From: Shinisaurus crocodilurus
Taxonomy: Eukaryota > Chordata > Lepidosauria > Squamata > Shinisauridae
Assembly: GCA_021292165.1 (NCBI GenBank)
Contig: CM037883.1
Location: 6,922,934-6,986,933, forward strand
Direction of reading: 5' to 3'
DNA: 64,000 bases
Shown here: positions 1-10,337 of the stretch, in pieces
How the letters are laid out: each line of letters starts with the position of its first letter
How positions within the stretch are numbered: position 1 is the stretch's first letter
Notes under the pieces: model-generated
Databases searched by the model: none
What the model was told of the DNA's origin: nothing
The model's input: only the letters and a program-made list of their open reading frames with translations
Translations under genes and position numbers: made by a program

Positions 1-2014
1 AGGTCACCTGCCAAAGTTGTGCTAAAAGACAGCAGTGAACAGATAATTCTGCCAATTCAAGCCAATTACATTGCCCGTTAGTAGCAGGAACACCCCGAGG
101 GAAGGCAGAAGAGATATCTATGCCAATCAAGGCACAGCAGGCATAAAAAGCTCCTTACAGCCCTCTGAAACTCTCTGCTCTGCACTGGTGTCATGTTAAG
201 GCCTTCCTGTTCTTAATTAACGAGTTTTAAGTGAAGTGGTGGCCCACTGAAAACCAAACTTGGTGTCCATCTCTTCTTTCCCCTTTTTCCCATCTGCAGA
301 AAAAAAAAGAACACTGACATGAGGTCAGGGCAAGCCAAGCAAGAGTTGGCGAAGAGAGACGGGAAGAGAGCAGTCTATATAAGCCTCTTCCTGCCACTCT
401 GTGTGGTCAGTTGGGGAGCAGGTAGGCAGTGCAATCCTCCCACCCACCAGCTGGAGTTTGGGGTTTCACCCCAGCCTGTGGCTGGTTGCCTTTAACAGAT
501 GCTGGGAAGGAATTTTTTTTTTTTATGCCTGCTGTGACTTGACTGGTATAGGGAAAGTTATATTTTCTTGCCTTTCCTGGGGTGATTTTGCTCCTAACAG
601 GCAATTTAGTTGACTTGATTGGCAGCAGAACCCTTTGTTAACTGCTGGCCGTTGTCACAACTGTGTGAAGTGGAGAGAGCTCCTAGTTTGGGGAGCCCCG
701 GGGTAGGTGCTTGGGAAGTTTCATCCTTGCAAAACAGTTGTGTAGCTGCTGGACAAATTCTGCTGGCTGGGATGGTGAAGTAGGTGTTGTGGGATAGCGG
801 CCTGCTTTTATTAATTGAAGAAACAAATACAGTTTCCCCTTTGGTTAGGGTGTCCAACTCCAAGCAGGAAATTGATGTACTGTAGTGACCTGCCCACAGT
901 ACGGTAAACTCTGGCCACCCACCCACATTCTTTAAGGAGATGGACAAAGGTGGCTAGAATCTGCATACTATCATGGGCACCAGTTCTTCAACATGGAACT
1001 GGCAAAGGTGGCTTGCCTTTGTTTTGAACAGCACAAGGAAGACTTTGACAACAATTATGCAATATCTTGATGAACAGCTATGCTAAACCCTCCAAATTAT
1101 TCTGCATTGGGCTCTCTGTTAGCAATGTGATTTACATCTATACATAAACATTTAATGTTCCTTTCTTTGCCGATGTCTGCTCTGTTGCATCACAGCCACA
1201 TAATGTACTAACACTTTGCCCCTAGCCAAGGCAAATAAAGACACAAGTATGCTTCTTTAGCATATTTCAGTTTTAACTGTTGATTTCAATATTTCCAGGG
1301 GGAGGCTCAGAAAGATGTGTCAACAGAATGAGGGGACAGATCCTTTTTGCTTTGCTTTTTTAATTTTTTGAAGCATTTTTGCAATATAAGAATCTTGTTA
1401 TTGATCATGTTACTACGCCCTCTAATGCAGATCTGTTTCAGTCAAAGAGTGCATTTACAGCTGCTTCCTGGATGGTTATATTAACACCCTGCACTTACAC
1501 ATCTCCAGGTCTTTGCAGAGACCCTGTAATTAATTTATGCACAGATGTATCCAGGGATTACCTCTGTGGCAATGTAAGTAGACCAGTGTCCTTCTAGGTT
1601 GAAGGATGAGAGAAAGGTCCCTCCTGCTTTAGACTAATTCCTATGGACTTCAGGTTGATAGAAACAGGGCTTCGCAAATGTCTTCCAGGCAGGATTGAGC
1701 AGAGCCGGTATTCATAAATTGCACCAACACAACCCAAACTGACTATGCATCCAAAAGCCCCTGCATTCTGAAATCTGAATGAAGTATGCAGCTCAAGCAC
1801 CTTTCTTAATGTGCGTAAGTCATCATCCTAGTGCAGAGGTAAGGAATTTATGCAGAGCCCCACTTGGTGATCACAGAAGCCCTGCTCTGTTCCTGTCTGG
1901 CTTTCTCACTCAGTCCCTCCCAACCCCATGATCTACAAAAGGGAGTTCAAGGACTAGTTTCACAAATGCGTATTCACCATATGACTCACCACATCATCAA
2001 GGGATGGCATGCAT
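1..2014. other. No gene or repeat recognised
   Basis: I see no conserved reading frame, SINE promoter box or terminal inverted repeat here. The longest open frames are about 113 codons at 606-947 (-) and 72 codons at 1379-1597 (+); neither resembles a known protein. A short A tract lies at about 300-309. It may be single-copy intergenic or intronic sequence. Confidence 0.5.
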
Positions 2015-2020
2015 CTGAAT

Positions 2021-2310
2021 GGCCCTGGACAACTTAATCTCCTCTGATCTCGGAAGCTAAGCAGGGTCGGGCCTGGTTAGTACTTGGATGGGTGACCGCC
2101 TTGGAATACCAGGTGCTGTAGGGAGGGACCATACCTCAGTGTGAGAGAGCGAAGGTCCCAGGTTCAATCCCCGGCTTCTCCAGGTAGGGCTGGGAAAGAA
2201 TCCCGCCTGAAACCCTGGAGAGCCGCTACCAGTCAGTGTTGACAGTACTGGGCTAGATGGACCAATGGCCTGACTCAGTATAAGGCAGCTTCCAATGCAT
2301 GTGTGAACCA
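2021..2310 (+). mobile_element. Composite SINE: 5S rRNA head joined to a tRNA-type SINE body
   Basis: Positions 2021-2126 resemble vertebrate 5S rRNA over most of its length. They include the internal promoter box A (AAGCTAAGCAGGGTC, 2053-2067) and the box C region, and end in GGTGCTGTAGG. From 2127 a second module follows with a B-box-like GGTTCAATCCCCGG near 2161, then a body ending in a CTCAGTATAAGGCAGCTTC-type tail. The 5S part has differences in its 5' third and one substitution in the GATGGGAGACC region (GATGGGTGACC), so it is a retroposed copy and not a working 5S gene. The tail resembles a widespread squamate tRNA-derived SINE. Whether the two modules moved together or one landed beside the other cannot be decided from one copy. 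Confidence 0.75.
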
Positions 2311-2445
2311 ACCATCGCTGAGCCAACACCACAGATGAAACTTTCATATCACTTCAGTGACGATGCTCTGGACTGGAGTCAGTTCACACATTCTGCTGCT
2401 TGTTTTACCCTTAAAGGCTGCCTAAAAATAATTTTAAATAATAAT

Positions 2446-2612
2446 GGCTTACGCTGGCTCAGCTTGTCTTAGCGTGGAAAGCTTAGCAGGGTCAGGCCTG
2501 GTTATTACTTGGATGGGAGACCCCTCCTCTAGTTTCCTGCAGTGAGCAGGGGGTTGGACTCGATAGCCTTGTAGGCTCCTTCCAACCCTATGATCTATGA
2601 AATCTATGAAAT
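2446..2612 (+). mobile_element. 5S-headed SINE with CR1 3' tail, copy 1
   Basis: The head (about 2449-2525) follows 5S rRNA through box A and the ACTTGGATGGGAGACC box C region. It then switches to CTCCTCTAGTTTCCTGCA and the CR1 3' end (GAGCAGGGGGTTGGACTCGA...CCTTCCAACCCTATGATC). The tail repeats ATCTATGAA, as CR1 tails repeat an ATTCTATG-like octamer. The same tail occurs in the CR1 LINE ending near 14980. The (TG)n microsatellite at 2623 starts a few bases past the tail. Confidence 0.85.
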
Positions 2613-2620
2613 AAATAAAA

Positions 2621-2622
<2 letters not shown>

Positions 2623-2665
<43 letters not shown>
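2623..2665. repeat. (TG)n microsatellite
   Basis: Uninterrupted GT/TG dinucleotides directly downstream of the 5S-CR1 SINE tail. Confidence 0.95.
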
Positions 2666-2667
<2 letters not shown>

Positions 2668-2669
2668 CC

Positions 2670-3436
2670 AGCCCCTACAGAGTTTAACTGGGTAGTTCAA
2701 TGTGAGGGAAGAGATCTACAAATAACAGAAGTTCTTTATGCATTCAGGGTATGGCTGCCATTGAGAGAAGGAAGCAAAGGCCAGTGGAAACTGGGACATT
2801 GGACAACCGTGCGATGACCTCTGAAAGCAAAAACCTTCCAGTAGAGAGAGAATATAATTCTAGTGGGCTTTTAAAACTATTTGCCTCCCTGCTTGAAAGG
2901 CTGATGCAAATTGAGTGGAAGGCATCTGAGAATTCTGCCCACGGAGCTCTACCTGAATAACATGCAAAAATCTCTTCTTATGATTCATGTAATCACTTCT
3001 GCGGAGCAAATGGCGGCTCTTGCAATTGCACCACTCTGCTTTGATGTTTTTGTTATTTATTTAAGGCGGAATTACCCATTAGGGAATTCCTGATTTCAGT
3101 ATTCCCCCAATACAAATGTCTAGTTTCTTACAACCTGAAAAGAGAGAAATTAAAAGCATGTTCCCTCACTGATTAAATATGCTAGTTTACATTCAAGAAA
3201 GCACACTGCTTGGAAGAAAGCAAGAAATGCTTGCATTTCTAAGTACTCCTTGGCTTCAATAGAAAAGACAGCCAATTTTATAACGCATACTTCTAAACAT
3301 TGCACACATACCTGACTGTAGCTGGTGGAAGAGCGTGGAGACAGAGGCTGCCTCAGCTACACAATGATCCATCACTAAGTGTATAGTTTGCACAGAGTAC
3401 CTAAGGGAACAGACACATCCTTCTCAACCACTACAA
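2670..3436. other. No gene or repeat recognised
   Basis: Between the microsatellite and the hAT element. Short open frames only (75 codons or fewer), with no similarity I can name. Confidence 0.45.
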
Positions 3437-3444
3437 ATGTATAA

Positions 3445-4433
3445 CAGGGATGGGGACTCGGACTCGAGGACTCGACTCATGAGTCGGACTGAGTCCCCCC
3501 TCTGACTCGACTCGGACTCGAGTCCCAATATTTTTAATGGGACTCGAGATTCGACTCGGGACTCGAGACCAAGGACTCTTCAACATCCCTGGGCTGTGCC
3601 AGAAGGAGTGGAGAGGAGCGTGATTGCCGGCGAAGAGCGCATGGAAGCGAGGTGTGCCGCTGCTCGGCCACTATGGACGGCTACCAGGAGTGCAGCCCCA
3701 ACAGTGTGTCAAGATTTATTTTGATTGATGTGTTGCGTACTTGGGAGAGGCAGAAGAAGGACCTGGGATTACTCTGTGTGGCTGCTCTGAGTGTGTTTCT
3801 GGTTCCAGCAAGTTCATCACCAGTGGAGTGGGTGTTCAGTGAGGGTGGAATTGTGATGAGATCTCACCGTTCCAGAATGGGGGCCAAACATTTAGAAAAA
3901 ACCATGTTCCTCAAATGCAACATGGATAAGTTTTAGGAAGTACAGCAAGTTTATTTTTTTAAATCATTTTTCTAAAATGCAACCTTTCAGACATTTTGGG
4001 TTTGGCTGCCTCTGCCTGCCTGTTTGGGGTTCCCAGCCTCCTCTGCCTGCCTGGTCTCTTCCTGACCAGTTCAACAGTTGAATTGTCCAAGACAAAGGCC
4101 TCTGCCTGCCTGCTTTGGGGTCCCCTGCCTCCTCTGCCTGCCTGGTTATTTTGGGTTTTTCGGCCTGGTCTGTTCTTGCCAAAATCAGTTGCAGAGTTTT
4201 GAAATAAAAAGGCACACTTGTGCCTAGAATTTATTTAAACCACACATCTGAAGTAGCCTTATTTTGTTGGGAAAAACCCCCATTGATTTTAATAGGGACT
4301 CGTGGAGTCAGCTTTGGGAGTGACTCATGACTCGTGAGTCACCATTTTGGACCAAGGACTCGGACTCGGACTCGGGTCCAAAGACTTGTGACTCAACTCG
4401 TGACTCGAGACCAAGGACTCATCAACATCCCTG
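3445..4433 (+). mobile_element. hAT DNA transposon, complete ends, 8-bp target duplication
   Basis: The element starts CAGGGATGGGGACTCGG and ends CAACATCCCTG, giving a short inverted repeat (CAGGGATG/CATCCCTG). It is flanked by a perfect 8-bp duplication ATGTATAA at 3437-3444 and 4434-4441, the hAT hallmark. Both subterminal regions are dense in GACTCG or its complement; about nine copies lie in the left 148 bp. A fragment of hAT transposase lies inside (3652-3936). At 989 bp it is far shorter than an autonomous hAT, so it is an internally deleted copy. An internal CAACATCCCTG at 3582-3592 repeats the right end and may mark a rearrangement or a former nested copy. Confidence 0.88.
3652..3936 (+). 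pseudogene. hAT transposase C-terminal fragment (dimerisation domain)
   Basis: The frame reads about 94 codons to a stop at 3934-3936. Its C-terminal 60 residues match the hAT family C-terminal dimerisation pattern: VPASSSPVEWVFSEGG followed by SHRSRMGAKHLEKTMFLKCN. This parallels the family consensus of P-A-T/S-S, an E-R-x-F-S core, a K-R-S-R-L-like basic stretch and a final F-L-x-x-N. Here the core E-R reads E-W. The N-terminal zinc finger and the catalytic RNase H-like region are absent, so it cannot make an active transposase. The last codons and stop also survive in the neighbouring deleted copy near 4796-4829. Confidence 0.8.
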
Positions 4434-5262
4434 ATGTATAACAGTTTTAGGCCACTTTTTAACTGTCATGGCTTCCGCCAAAGAAACCTGGGGACTGTAG
4501 TTTGTTGAGAGAACGGGAAGTTCTCTGCTATAGCCCCTCCTCACAGAGGGTTAAGCCACTTTAAGTCTGTATGGCTGATAAACCGCAGATGGGGGAAATA
4601 AAGGACCAATTGCCTAGAGAAGGAGGGCCCCAAACGCTCTCAACAAAACAATATCTTCAGGATATCTGTGGACCAGTGTGCAGCAGGGATGGGGACTCGC
4701 GGACTCCGGGACTCGACTCCTGAGTCGGACTGAGTCCCCCCTCTGCTGGGACTCATATTTTTAATGGGACTCGAGACTCGAGACCAAGGACTCGTGTTCC
4801 TCAAATGCAACACATGGATAGGTTTTAGGAAGTACAGCAAGTTTATTTTTTAAAATCATTTCCCTAAAATGCAACCTTTCAGACATTTTGGGTTTGGCTG
4901 CCTCTGCCTGCTTTGGGGTTCCCTGCCTCCTCTGCCTGCCTGGTCTCTTCTTAACCAGTTCCACAGTTTGAATTGTCCAAGACAAAGGCCTCTGCCTGCC
5001 TGCTTTGGGGTTCCTTGCCTCCTCTGCCTGCCTGGTTATTTTGGGTTTGTCTGCCTGGTCTGTTCTTGCCAAAATCATTTGCAGAGTTTTGAAATAAAAA
5101 GGCACACTTGTGCCTAGAATTTATTTAAGCCACACATCTGAAGTAGCCTTATTTTGTTGGGAAAACCCCCCAATTATTTTAATAGGGACTCGTGGAGTCA
5201 GCTTTGGGAGTGACTCGGGACTCGTGAGTCACCATTTTGGACCAAGGACTCGGACTCGAGAC

Positions 5263-5860
5263 CAGGTCCGGTGCAGGGCAGTTTGGCACCCTAGGCGAAA
5301 TGAAATTTAGCGCCCCCCCTCTCGTGCCGTGGGGGGGGGGCTCCGGAGCAAAGCAGCCCTGCTCTGCAAACCCTCCCCCTGTGCTGCCACCACCACCAAC
5401 CTACCTTCCCCCCGCCCTGGCTGCCTCCTCCTCCTCCGAGGAGGAAGTGACGCGATGGGACCCCCACGCTCTGTTTTTTGCCGGGGAAACCAGGGCAACA
5501 GGGCTGTTTAAGCCCTGTTGCCCTGGTTTCTCTCGCCAAAACAACGCGGGCGGGGCTCCAGAAGTGACGTGACACGGAGAAGGTAGGTGGCGGGGGGGGG
5601 GTCGGGCGGTGGTGGTGGTGGCGGCGGCGGCAACAGGCGGGGGGAGGCGCGGCGGTGAGAGGGCGGGGGGGAGGCACAGCGGCAGTGGCGGCGGGTGGGT
5701 GGGTGGGGAGGTGTGGCAGCGGCGGCGGGGGCGGGTGGGGAGGCGGAGGCCTGGCGGGGGCGGCACGGCGGCAGCGAAGAGGAGCGCAGCATTTCTGCGC
5801 CCTCTTCAGCCGCATACCCTAGGCAACCGCCTAGTTTGCCTAGCGGTAGCGCCGGCCCTG
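5263..5860. mobile_element. GC-rich hAT-type MITE nested in the hAT element
   Basis: It begins CAGGTCCGGTGCAGGGCAG and ends GTAGCGCCGGCCCTG, and is flanked by a perfect 8-bp duplication CTCGAGAC (5255-5262 and 5861-5868) taken from the host element. The left and right ends match the solo copy at 13031-13183 (for example CAGTTTGG, ACCCTAGGC/GCCCTAGGC and CGCCCCCCCT on the left; CCTAGGCA and GCCTAGTT on the right). The interior is about 450 bp of very GC-rich, CpG-rich, GGCGG-type sequence that the solo copy lacks. Long frames on both strands here are proline- or glycine-rich products of base composition and are not genes. Confidence 0.87.
5486..5530. repeat. Perfect 20-bp inverted repeat, 5-base loop
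   Basis: The arms GAAACCAGGGCAACAGGGCT and AGCCCTGTTGCCCTGGTTTC flank the loop GTTTA inside the nested MITE. It would fold into a strong hairpin in RNA or single-stranded DNA. Confidence 0.9.
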
Positions 5861-6061
5861 CTCGAGACTCGGGTCCAAAGACTCGTGACTCGACTCGAGA
5901 CCAAGGACTCTTCAACATCCCTGGGTGCAGAAGATTGTCTTTGGAAGAACTGGAAGTTCATAGAAGGTAGTGGAGTTCATAGAAGGTAGTGTTCCCTGTT
6001 ACAGGATCATTCAGGAATGTTCAGATACGTTTCCTAATAACAATACACCCCTGGAAAGAGA

Positions 6062-6228
6062 TTCATAGATTATATAGAGTTGGAAGGAGCTTACAAGGCT
6101 ATCGAGTCCAACCCCCTGCTCAATGCAGGAAACTAGAGGAGGGGTCTCCCATCCAAGTAATAACCAGGCCTGACCCTGCCTAGCTTTCCACACTCAGACA
6201 AGCTGAGCCAGCGTGAGCCACAGGCCTG
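6062..6228 (-). mobile_element. 5S-headed SINE with CR1 tail, copy 2
   Basis: Reverse orientation. The CR1 tail (AGAGTTGGAAGGAGCTTACA...CCCTGCTCAATGCAGGAAAC) comes first on the + strand. It is followed by the complement of box C (GGTCTCCCATCCAAGTAATA), of box A (CCTAGCTTTCC) and of the head (GCTGAGCCAGCGTGAGCCAC). Confidence 0.85.
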
Positions 6229-6421
6229 TATTGGAGAGCTTTGTGTGCCTTGCCACACCATCCTAAGCATACGTACTCAGAAATACGTCCCAACAACTTC
6301 TATGAAGTTCCTTTCCTAGAACATGGGCTTAGGATGGCAGCCTACATGTTTTTGCCTGTTAGTTTGGCGGCCACCATAATATACCTCTATCAGCAACTGG
6401 GAATGTCCTAGTGGAGATTTA

Positions 6422-6502
6422 GGCTGCAACCCTATACACCCTTACCTGAAAGTAAGTTCCATTGACCTCAGTGGGACTTACTTCTGAACAGGATGGCACT
6501 GT
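6422..6502. repeat. Short palindromic dispersed repeat
   Basis: GCAACCCTATACACCCTTACC, AGTAAGTTCCATTGACCTCA and GGGACTTACTTCTGA form an imperfect dyad. A related copy is at 19441-19530. The type is common in squamate DNA; its class is uncertain (possibly a MITE). Confidence 0.55.
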
Positions 6503-6509
6503 TAAAGAC

Positions 6510-8227
6510 CGAGGCGGCACTTGATAACCCTGAATGTTTATTTCAGGCGTGTTGATAATGAGGGCAGTCACCTCTGTGTGTCTGTCTCTCTGAGACTGCC
6601 ATCTCCTTTTACGCCCCTTGCTTCTACCTTGTTGTGACGAAGCTGGGATGAAAGGAGACAATGGCTGGTCTCTTCCCCACTAGTTCCTTCGCTTTAGGTT
6701 TTTTGGAGCTGCATTTGTTCTGCTTGTTCCTGTGCCCAGGAGATCTTGCACAGAGAGTGAGAGAAAGACCCACTGGGCTGAGTTAAATTAATAGGCCAGG
6801 AATAGTTGGGTAATTATTTCATCGTATGAAGGAGAGAGTCTTTGATGACTCAGACCTCTTATTACATGATCTGTGCGATGTCAGCCCATTGAAATGCATG
6901 CTCTTATGTAAGTTTTTTAAAAATGAACCGTTTAAAAATAAAAAACCCCTCTCATTTTAATCCCCCCTACACACTCACCCCACCTGCATTGTCCTATTTT
7001 TCTTCCTGATTTCAGAACTCTAATCTCACAGATCCAATAGGAATTCTACCTGAATCAAGGACAATGGGAAAATATGTCCTAATGAATTTATTTTATAAGT
7101 ACAAATGGAAGGAATGTAGCATCTGTTTGCAGGAGCCTGAACAGCTGAGTCCTAAACTGCTTTTTTGTTTTATTTTCAGGATGAGAAATACTGCTGCTTG
7201 AAAGGCCCAGATGGACAAGCCACATTAACCCAACGTTTGCCTCACCTTGATGCAAACCCTGCTGTAGGTTTCAGTATTTCTCCTCTCAATAAATCTGTTT
7301 CAGACATTTTTGTCTGAATTTTATTCAGCAGCAGTCAAAGAGACAAGCTTCTGGGGGTTTCCGCCACCACCAGGAAGATAAAATCAAACGGTGCTCTAGC
7401 TAGTTAATTAAAATGTTTCAGAATCTTTCACCTGCAGTGTCAAACTGTTTTATTGAGTGAAGCATTGTTAAGTGTAACAAAACAGGTGCTGCCGCTGCTG
7501 TGCATTGCCATAGACTTGGCTGCTTTATAAGAGCATATCAGAAAGCTGGTTAAACCCCAGGGACTAATCAGGAGGACAGAATGGCTCTCTGTTGGGTTAA
7601 GGACCCAAGTGTAAAACAACAACAACACCCTCTTCCACCCGCTGATTTCAAGAATCCAGGACATCCAGCAACCAAGAGAGAGAAGGTAATATTTGAAATA
7701 TGGGCTAGATTTGCCCCATATGTTTTCTCTGACCCAGAGTTTAGTAATGCCCTGGAGTTATAAAAATCAAATCCCCAGGATTCTTCCTGTGTGGTCACTT
7801 CTCTCTCCACCCCCACCCCCCACCCCCCACATTTGAACAGCAATAGCAACAGCAATAGAGGGAGGTTTGCACCTCTTCTCTGCGCTGGGGCACATATGGT
7901 ATTTTCAGCAGGTCTTGGCATATGAATGGCTATGATGATGATTTGTTTATATGGCTCTCAGTTTGTTGAGATCTAGAGCCCGCCCCATCCCAAAGGCTCA
8001 GGGCAGGCAACACAAGCAAAACCCAGCAAAAGAGGATAAGATTTCATCCATCAGTTCTTGGCTTAACCCTGAGTGCCAAAGGCCAGCCCAAGCTAGGAGG
8101 TCTCCTTTGGGACTTTGTCTTGGGATAAGGACCAAATTTGATTGGAGTATCCTCTAACAAAACATTTAGGAATGATTCTTTGAAAATCCCCTTCCTGTTT
8201 GGAGGCCGGCCACTCGTCTCTTTATTT
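6510..8227. other. No gene recognised
   Basis: Short open frames only. A pyrimidine tract ending in CAG at 7161-7179 looks like a splice acceptor, but the following frame is short and unrecognised. A C-rich run lies at about 7808-7832. Sequence near 7950-8030 weakly resembles a LINE tail (TTTATATGGC...GAGCCCGCCCCATC). Confidence 0.4.
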
Positions 8228-8235
8228 CTTATGCC

Positions 8236-8435
8236 TAGTGGAGGCTGGTCTCTCCAACGTCAGCGGGGCGGTGTATCCACTCCGGTTTTTGCTCCGAACA
8301 TTTAAGGAGCTATCCATGGTGCTGAACCCTATTCCCAAAATAGGTTCGGAACCATGGATCGCTCCTTAAAAGTTCGGAGCAAAACCCAGAGTGGATACGC
8401 AGCCCTGCTGACGTTGGAGTCGCCGACCTCCGTTG
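8236..8435. mobile_element. Long-hairpin MITE (GGAGGCTGG family), copy 1
   Basis: The left arm (TAGTGGAGGCTGGTCTCTCC, GTCAGCGGGG, GGTTTTTGCTCCGAAC, AGGAGC, CATGG) is mirrored by the right arm (ACCATGG, GCTCCT, GTTCGGAGCAAAACC, GCTGACGTTGGAGTC, CGACCTCCGTTG), so nearly the whole element folds back. The flanks CTTATGCC and CTTACGTC agree at 6 of 8 bases with only C/T differences, consistent with an old 8-bp duplication. Relatives lie at 39108 and 40519. Confidence 0.75.
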
Positions 8436-8439
8436 CTTA

Positions 8440-9005
8440 CGTCCCGCCTTTCCACACTAAGGTGCCCAAGGCCAGCTGCAATAAAACATACAATTCCAAT
8501 AAAATACAGTACTTACTTTCAAGATGTTTATATAGTTTGGATCGGAGGTTGTATTTGTTTATTTAGCCTTAGATATCTGTTAGGAAAGGGCAGAATTGCC
8601 CTGAACCTCCACTATGAAAAGCACTTTCTCTTTTCACCTCCTTTTGTTTCCATGCACACTCTCCTGCTTCCCTGCATAATCATGCTATATAGTGTGAATA
8701 CAGCTTTATTATATTTTTTTCCTCCCCTTTTGATTAACTGCATTTCAAGTTTCCCTGTTTACTAGAAATAGCTGTGCCTCCCCCTTCCCGTCATTGGAGC
8801 TTTGCGGATGGTGTTGTTTTTCATGCTATCCCAGTGGAATCTGAAAGCACCCTGGGGAGAGAGGCAAGAAAGAGACCCAGAAAGAAAGCAAGTCAGGGAG
8901 CCAGATGTGCACCAGAGAACTTCTAATCTCTTTGCACCTACGGGCTTTCTTTTCTTTTCACACGGCTGTATGTAAAAAATTCTAAGGACTTTTTTTCTTA
9001 AATAA
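8440..9005. other. No gene or repeat recognised
   Basis: A 110-codon frame at 8433-8765 (+) has no recognisable domain; it overlaps the MITE edge and is low in complexity. Confidence 0.4.
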
Positions 9006-9700
9006 TTCATCGAATCATAGAAAAGTAGAGTTGGAAGGGGCCTACAAGGCCATCGAGTCCAACCCCCTGCTCAATGCAGGAATCCAGGTCAAAGCATCCC
9101 TGACAGATGGCCGTCCAGCTTCACCTTGAATGCCTCCAGAGTGGGAGAGCTCACCACCACCTCCCTTGGTAATTGGTTCCATTGTCTTATTGCTCTAACA
9201 GTCAGGAAATTTTTCCTGATGTTCAGGTGGAATCTGGGTTCCTGTAACTTGAGCCCATGATTCCATGTCCTGCAAACTGGGATGATTGAGAAGAGATCCT
9301 GGCCTTCCTCTGTGTGACAAGTACTGGAAGAGTGCGATCATATCTCCCCTCAGTCTCCTCTTCTGAAGGCTAAACATGCCTAGTTCTTTTAGTCTCTCCT
9401 CATAGGGCCTTGTTTCCAGTCCTTTTATCATCTTTGTTGCCCTCCTCTGAACCCTCTCCAGTTTGTTCACATCCTTCTTAAAGTGTGGTGCCCAGAACGG
9501 GATGCAATACTCAAGATGAGGCCTAACCAGTGCCGAGTAAAGGGGAATTATCACTTCCCGTGATTTGGAAGCTATACTTCTACTAATGTAGCCCAAAAGA
9601 GCATTTACCTTCTTTGCAGCCACATTGCATTGCTGGCTCATATTCAGTTTGTGATCTATCACAATTCCAAGATCCTTCTCACTTGTAGTATTGTCATCCA
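9006..9700 (-). mobile_element. CR1 LINE, 5'-truncated, antisense
   Basis: Read on the minus strand, it encodes the end of CR1 ORF2. Recognisable stretches are [40 protein letters not shown] and [17 protein letters not shown], then the family 3' end (GTTGGACTCGATGGCCTTGT) and a TTCTATGATTC-like tail at 9006-9025. The frame shifts near 9320, so it is dead. The catalytic ADD region is missing because the copy is truncated just upstream of the [10 protein letters not shown] segment. Confidence 0.92.
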
Positions 9701-9704
9701 CTCC

Positions 9705-10099
9705 TTGCCCCCTTTTAATAATCTGAAAGCACAAATGATAGCACAAAACTGCAAAAAGACATACCATTCGCATTGTCAAGGGAACGATACACACAGCGTA
9801 CGGAAACCATCAACCGTTTGTAAGTAATCCCTTTGTTTGCAACTACAGAATGGTTTGATCTTTAAAACAAACAGCAACATGATCTTAACCTCCTAGTGTC
9901 TTTCTCAGACACTGTTATCACCTGTCCCAACACTAGACATCAGCAGCAGTTGGTGCGCCACCAGTTGTGGAAGAAATGTTCCCGTCTCTCCTGAAGGGTC
10001 AGCCTCGTGCTCTTAATTCTACAGCACTTGGTGTGTTTTTTTTGCTCAATGCTCAGGCTAAAAGAGGGGAAATATTTGAGTAGCTTCCCAAAGCACTTC
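9705..10099. other. No gene or repeat recognised
   Basis: Unassigned sequence between the CR1 copy and a pair of hAT MITE remnants. Confidence 0.4.
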
Positions 10100-10192
10100 A
10101 CATCCCATCAGCCTTAGTCAGCATGGCCAGTGGCCAGCAATCCAAGGAGTAGTCGTACAAAACATCCTGAGGGCGCCAGGTTGGGGAAGGCT
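10100..10192. mobile_element. Right half of a hAT MITE
   Basis: It has the family's right-arm motifs (GTCAGCATGGCCAGTGG, GAGGGCGCCAGGTTGGGGAA, GGCTG) and lacks the left arm. Compare the fuller copy at 30774-30908. Confidence 0.6.
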
Positions 10193-10201
10193 GTCCTCGA
10201 G

Positions 10202-10337
10202 CAGGGGTGGGCAGACGGCAGATCACCAGATGTTCTGGACTTCAGTTTCCAGAAGCCTCTGCCAACATGGCCAGTGGTCAGGATATGCTGGGAGTTGAAG
10301 ACCAAAACATCTGTAGATCTACGTACTGTCCACCCCG
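10202..10337. mobile_element. hAT MITE of the CAGGGGTGGGC type
   Basis: It starts CAGGGGTGGGCAGA and ends GTCCACCCCG, with the CCAGATGTTCTGGACT...CCAAAACATCTG inverted motifs inside. The flanks TCCTCGAG and TCCTAGAA agree at 6 of 8 bases, a plausible decayed target duplication. It is related to 24309-24444. Confidence 0.72.

Larger units (their letters stand above)
4684..5923 (+). mobile_element. Second hAT element of the same family, transposase lost, carrying a nested element
   Basis: The ends are the same as in the element at 3445: CAGGGATGGGGACTCG and TTCAACATCCCTG, with GACTCG-rich subterminal regions. Nearly all of the transposase fragment is missing: sequence jumps from CCAAGGACTCG to TGTTCCTCAAATGC near 4794. 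The rest of the right half aligns with 3936-4433. The flanks GTGTGCAG (4676-4683) and GGTGCAG (from 5924) look like an 8-bp duplication that lost one base. Without the nested insertion (5263-5860 plus its duplicated 8 bp) this copy would be about 630 bp. Confidence 0.82.

Noticed and set aside
2021..2126. Functional 5S rRNA gene
   Set aside because: The 5' third is diverged, box C is altered, there is no T-run terminator after the 3' end, and it joins a SINE body.
5291..5989. Several long overlapping frames (90-174 codons) on both strands
   Set aside because: They lie in the GC-rich interior of a nested MITE and encode Pro, Gly or His runs in every frame, as expected from composition.
7161..7260. 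Possible exon after a pyrimidine tract and CAG
   Set aside because: The following frame is short and unrecognised, with no partner exon in sight.
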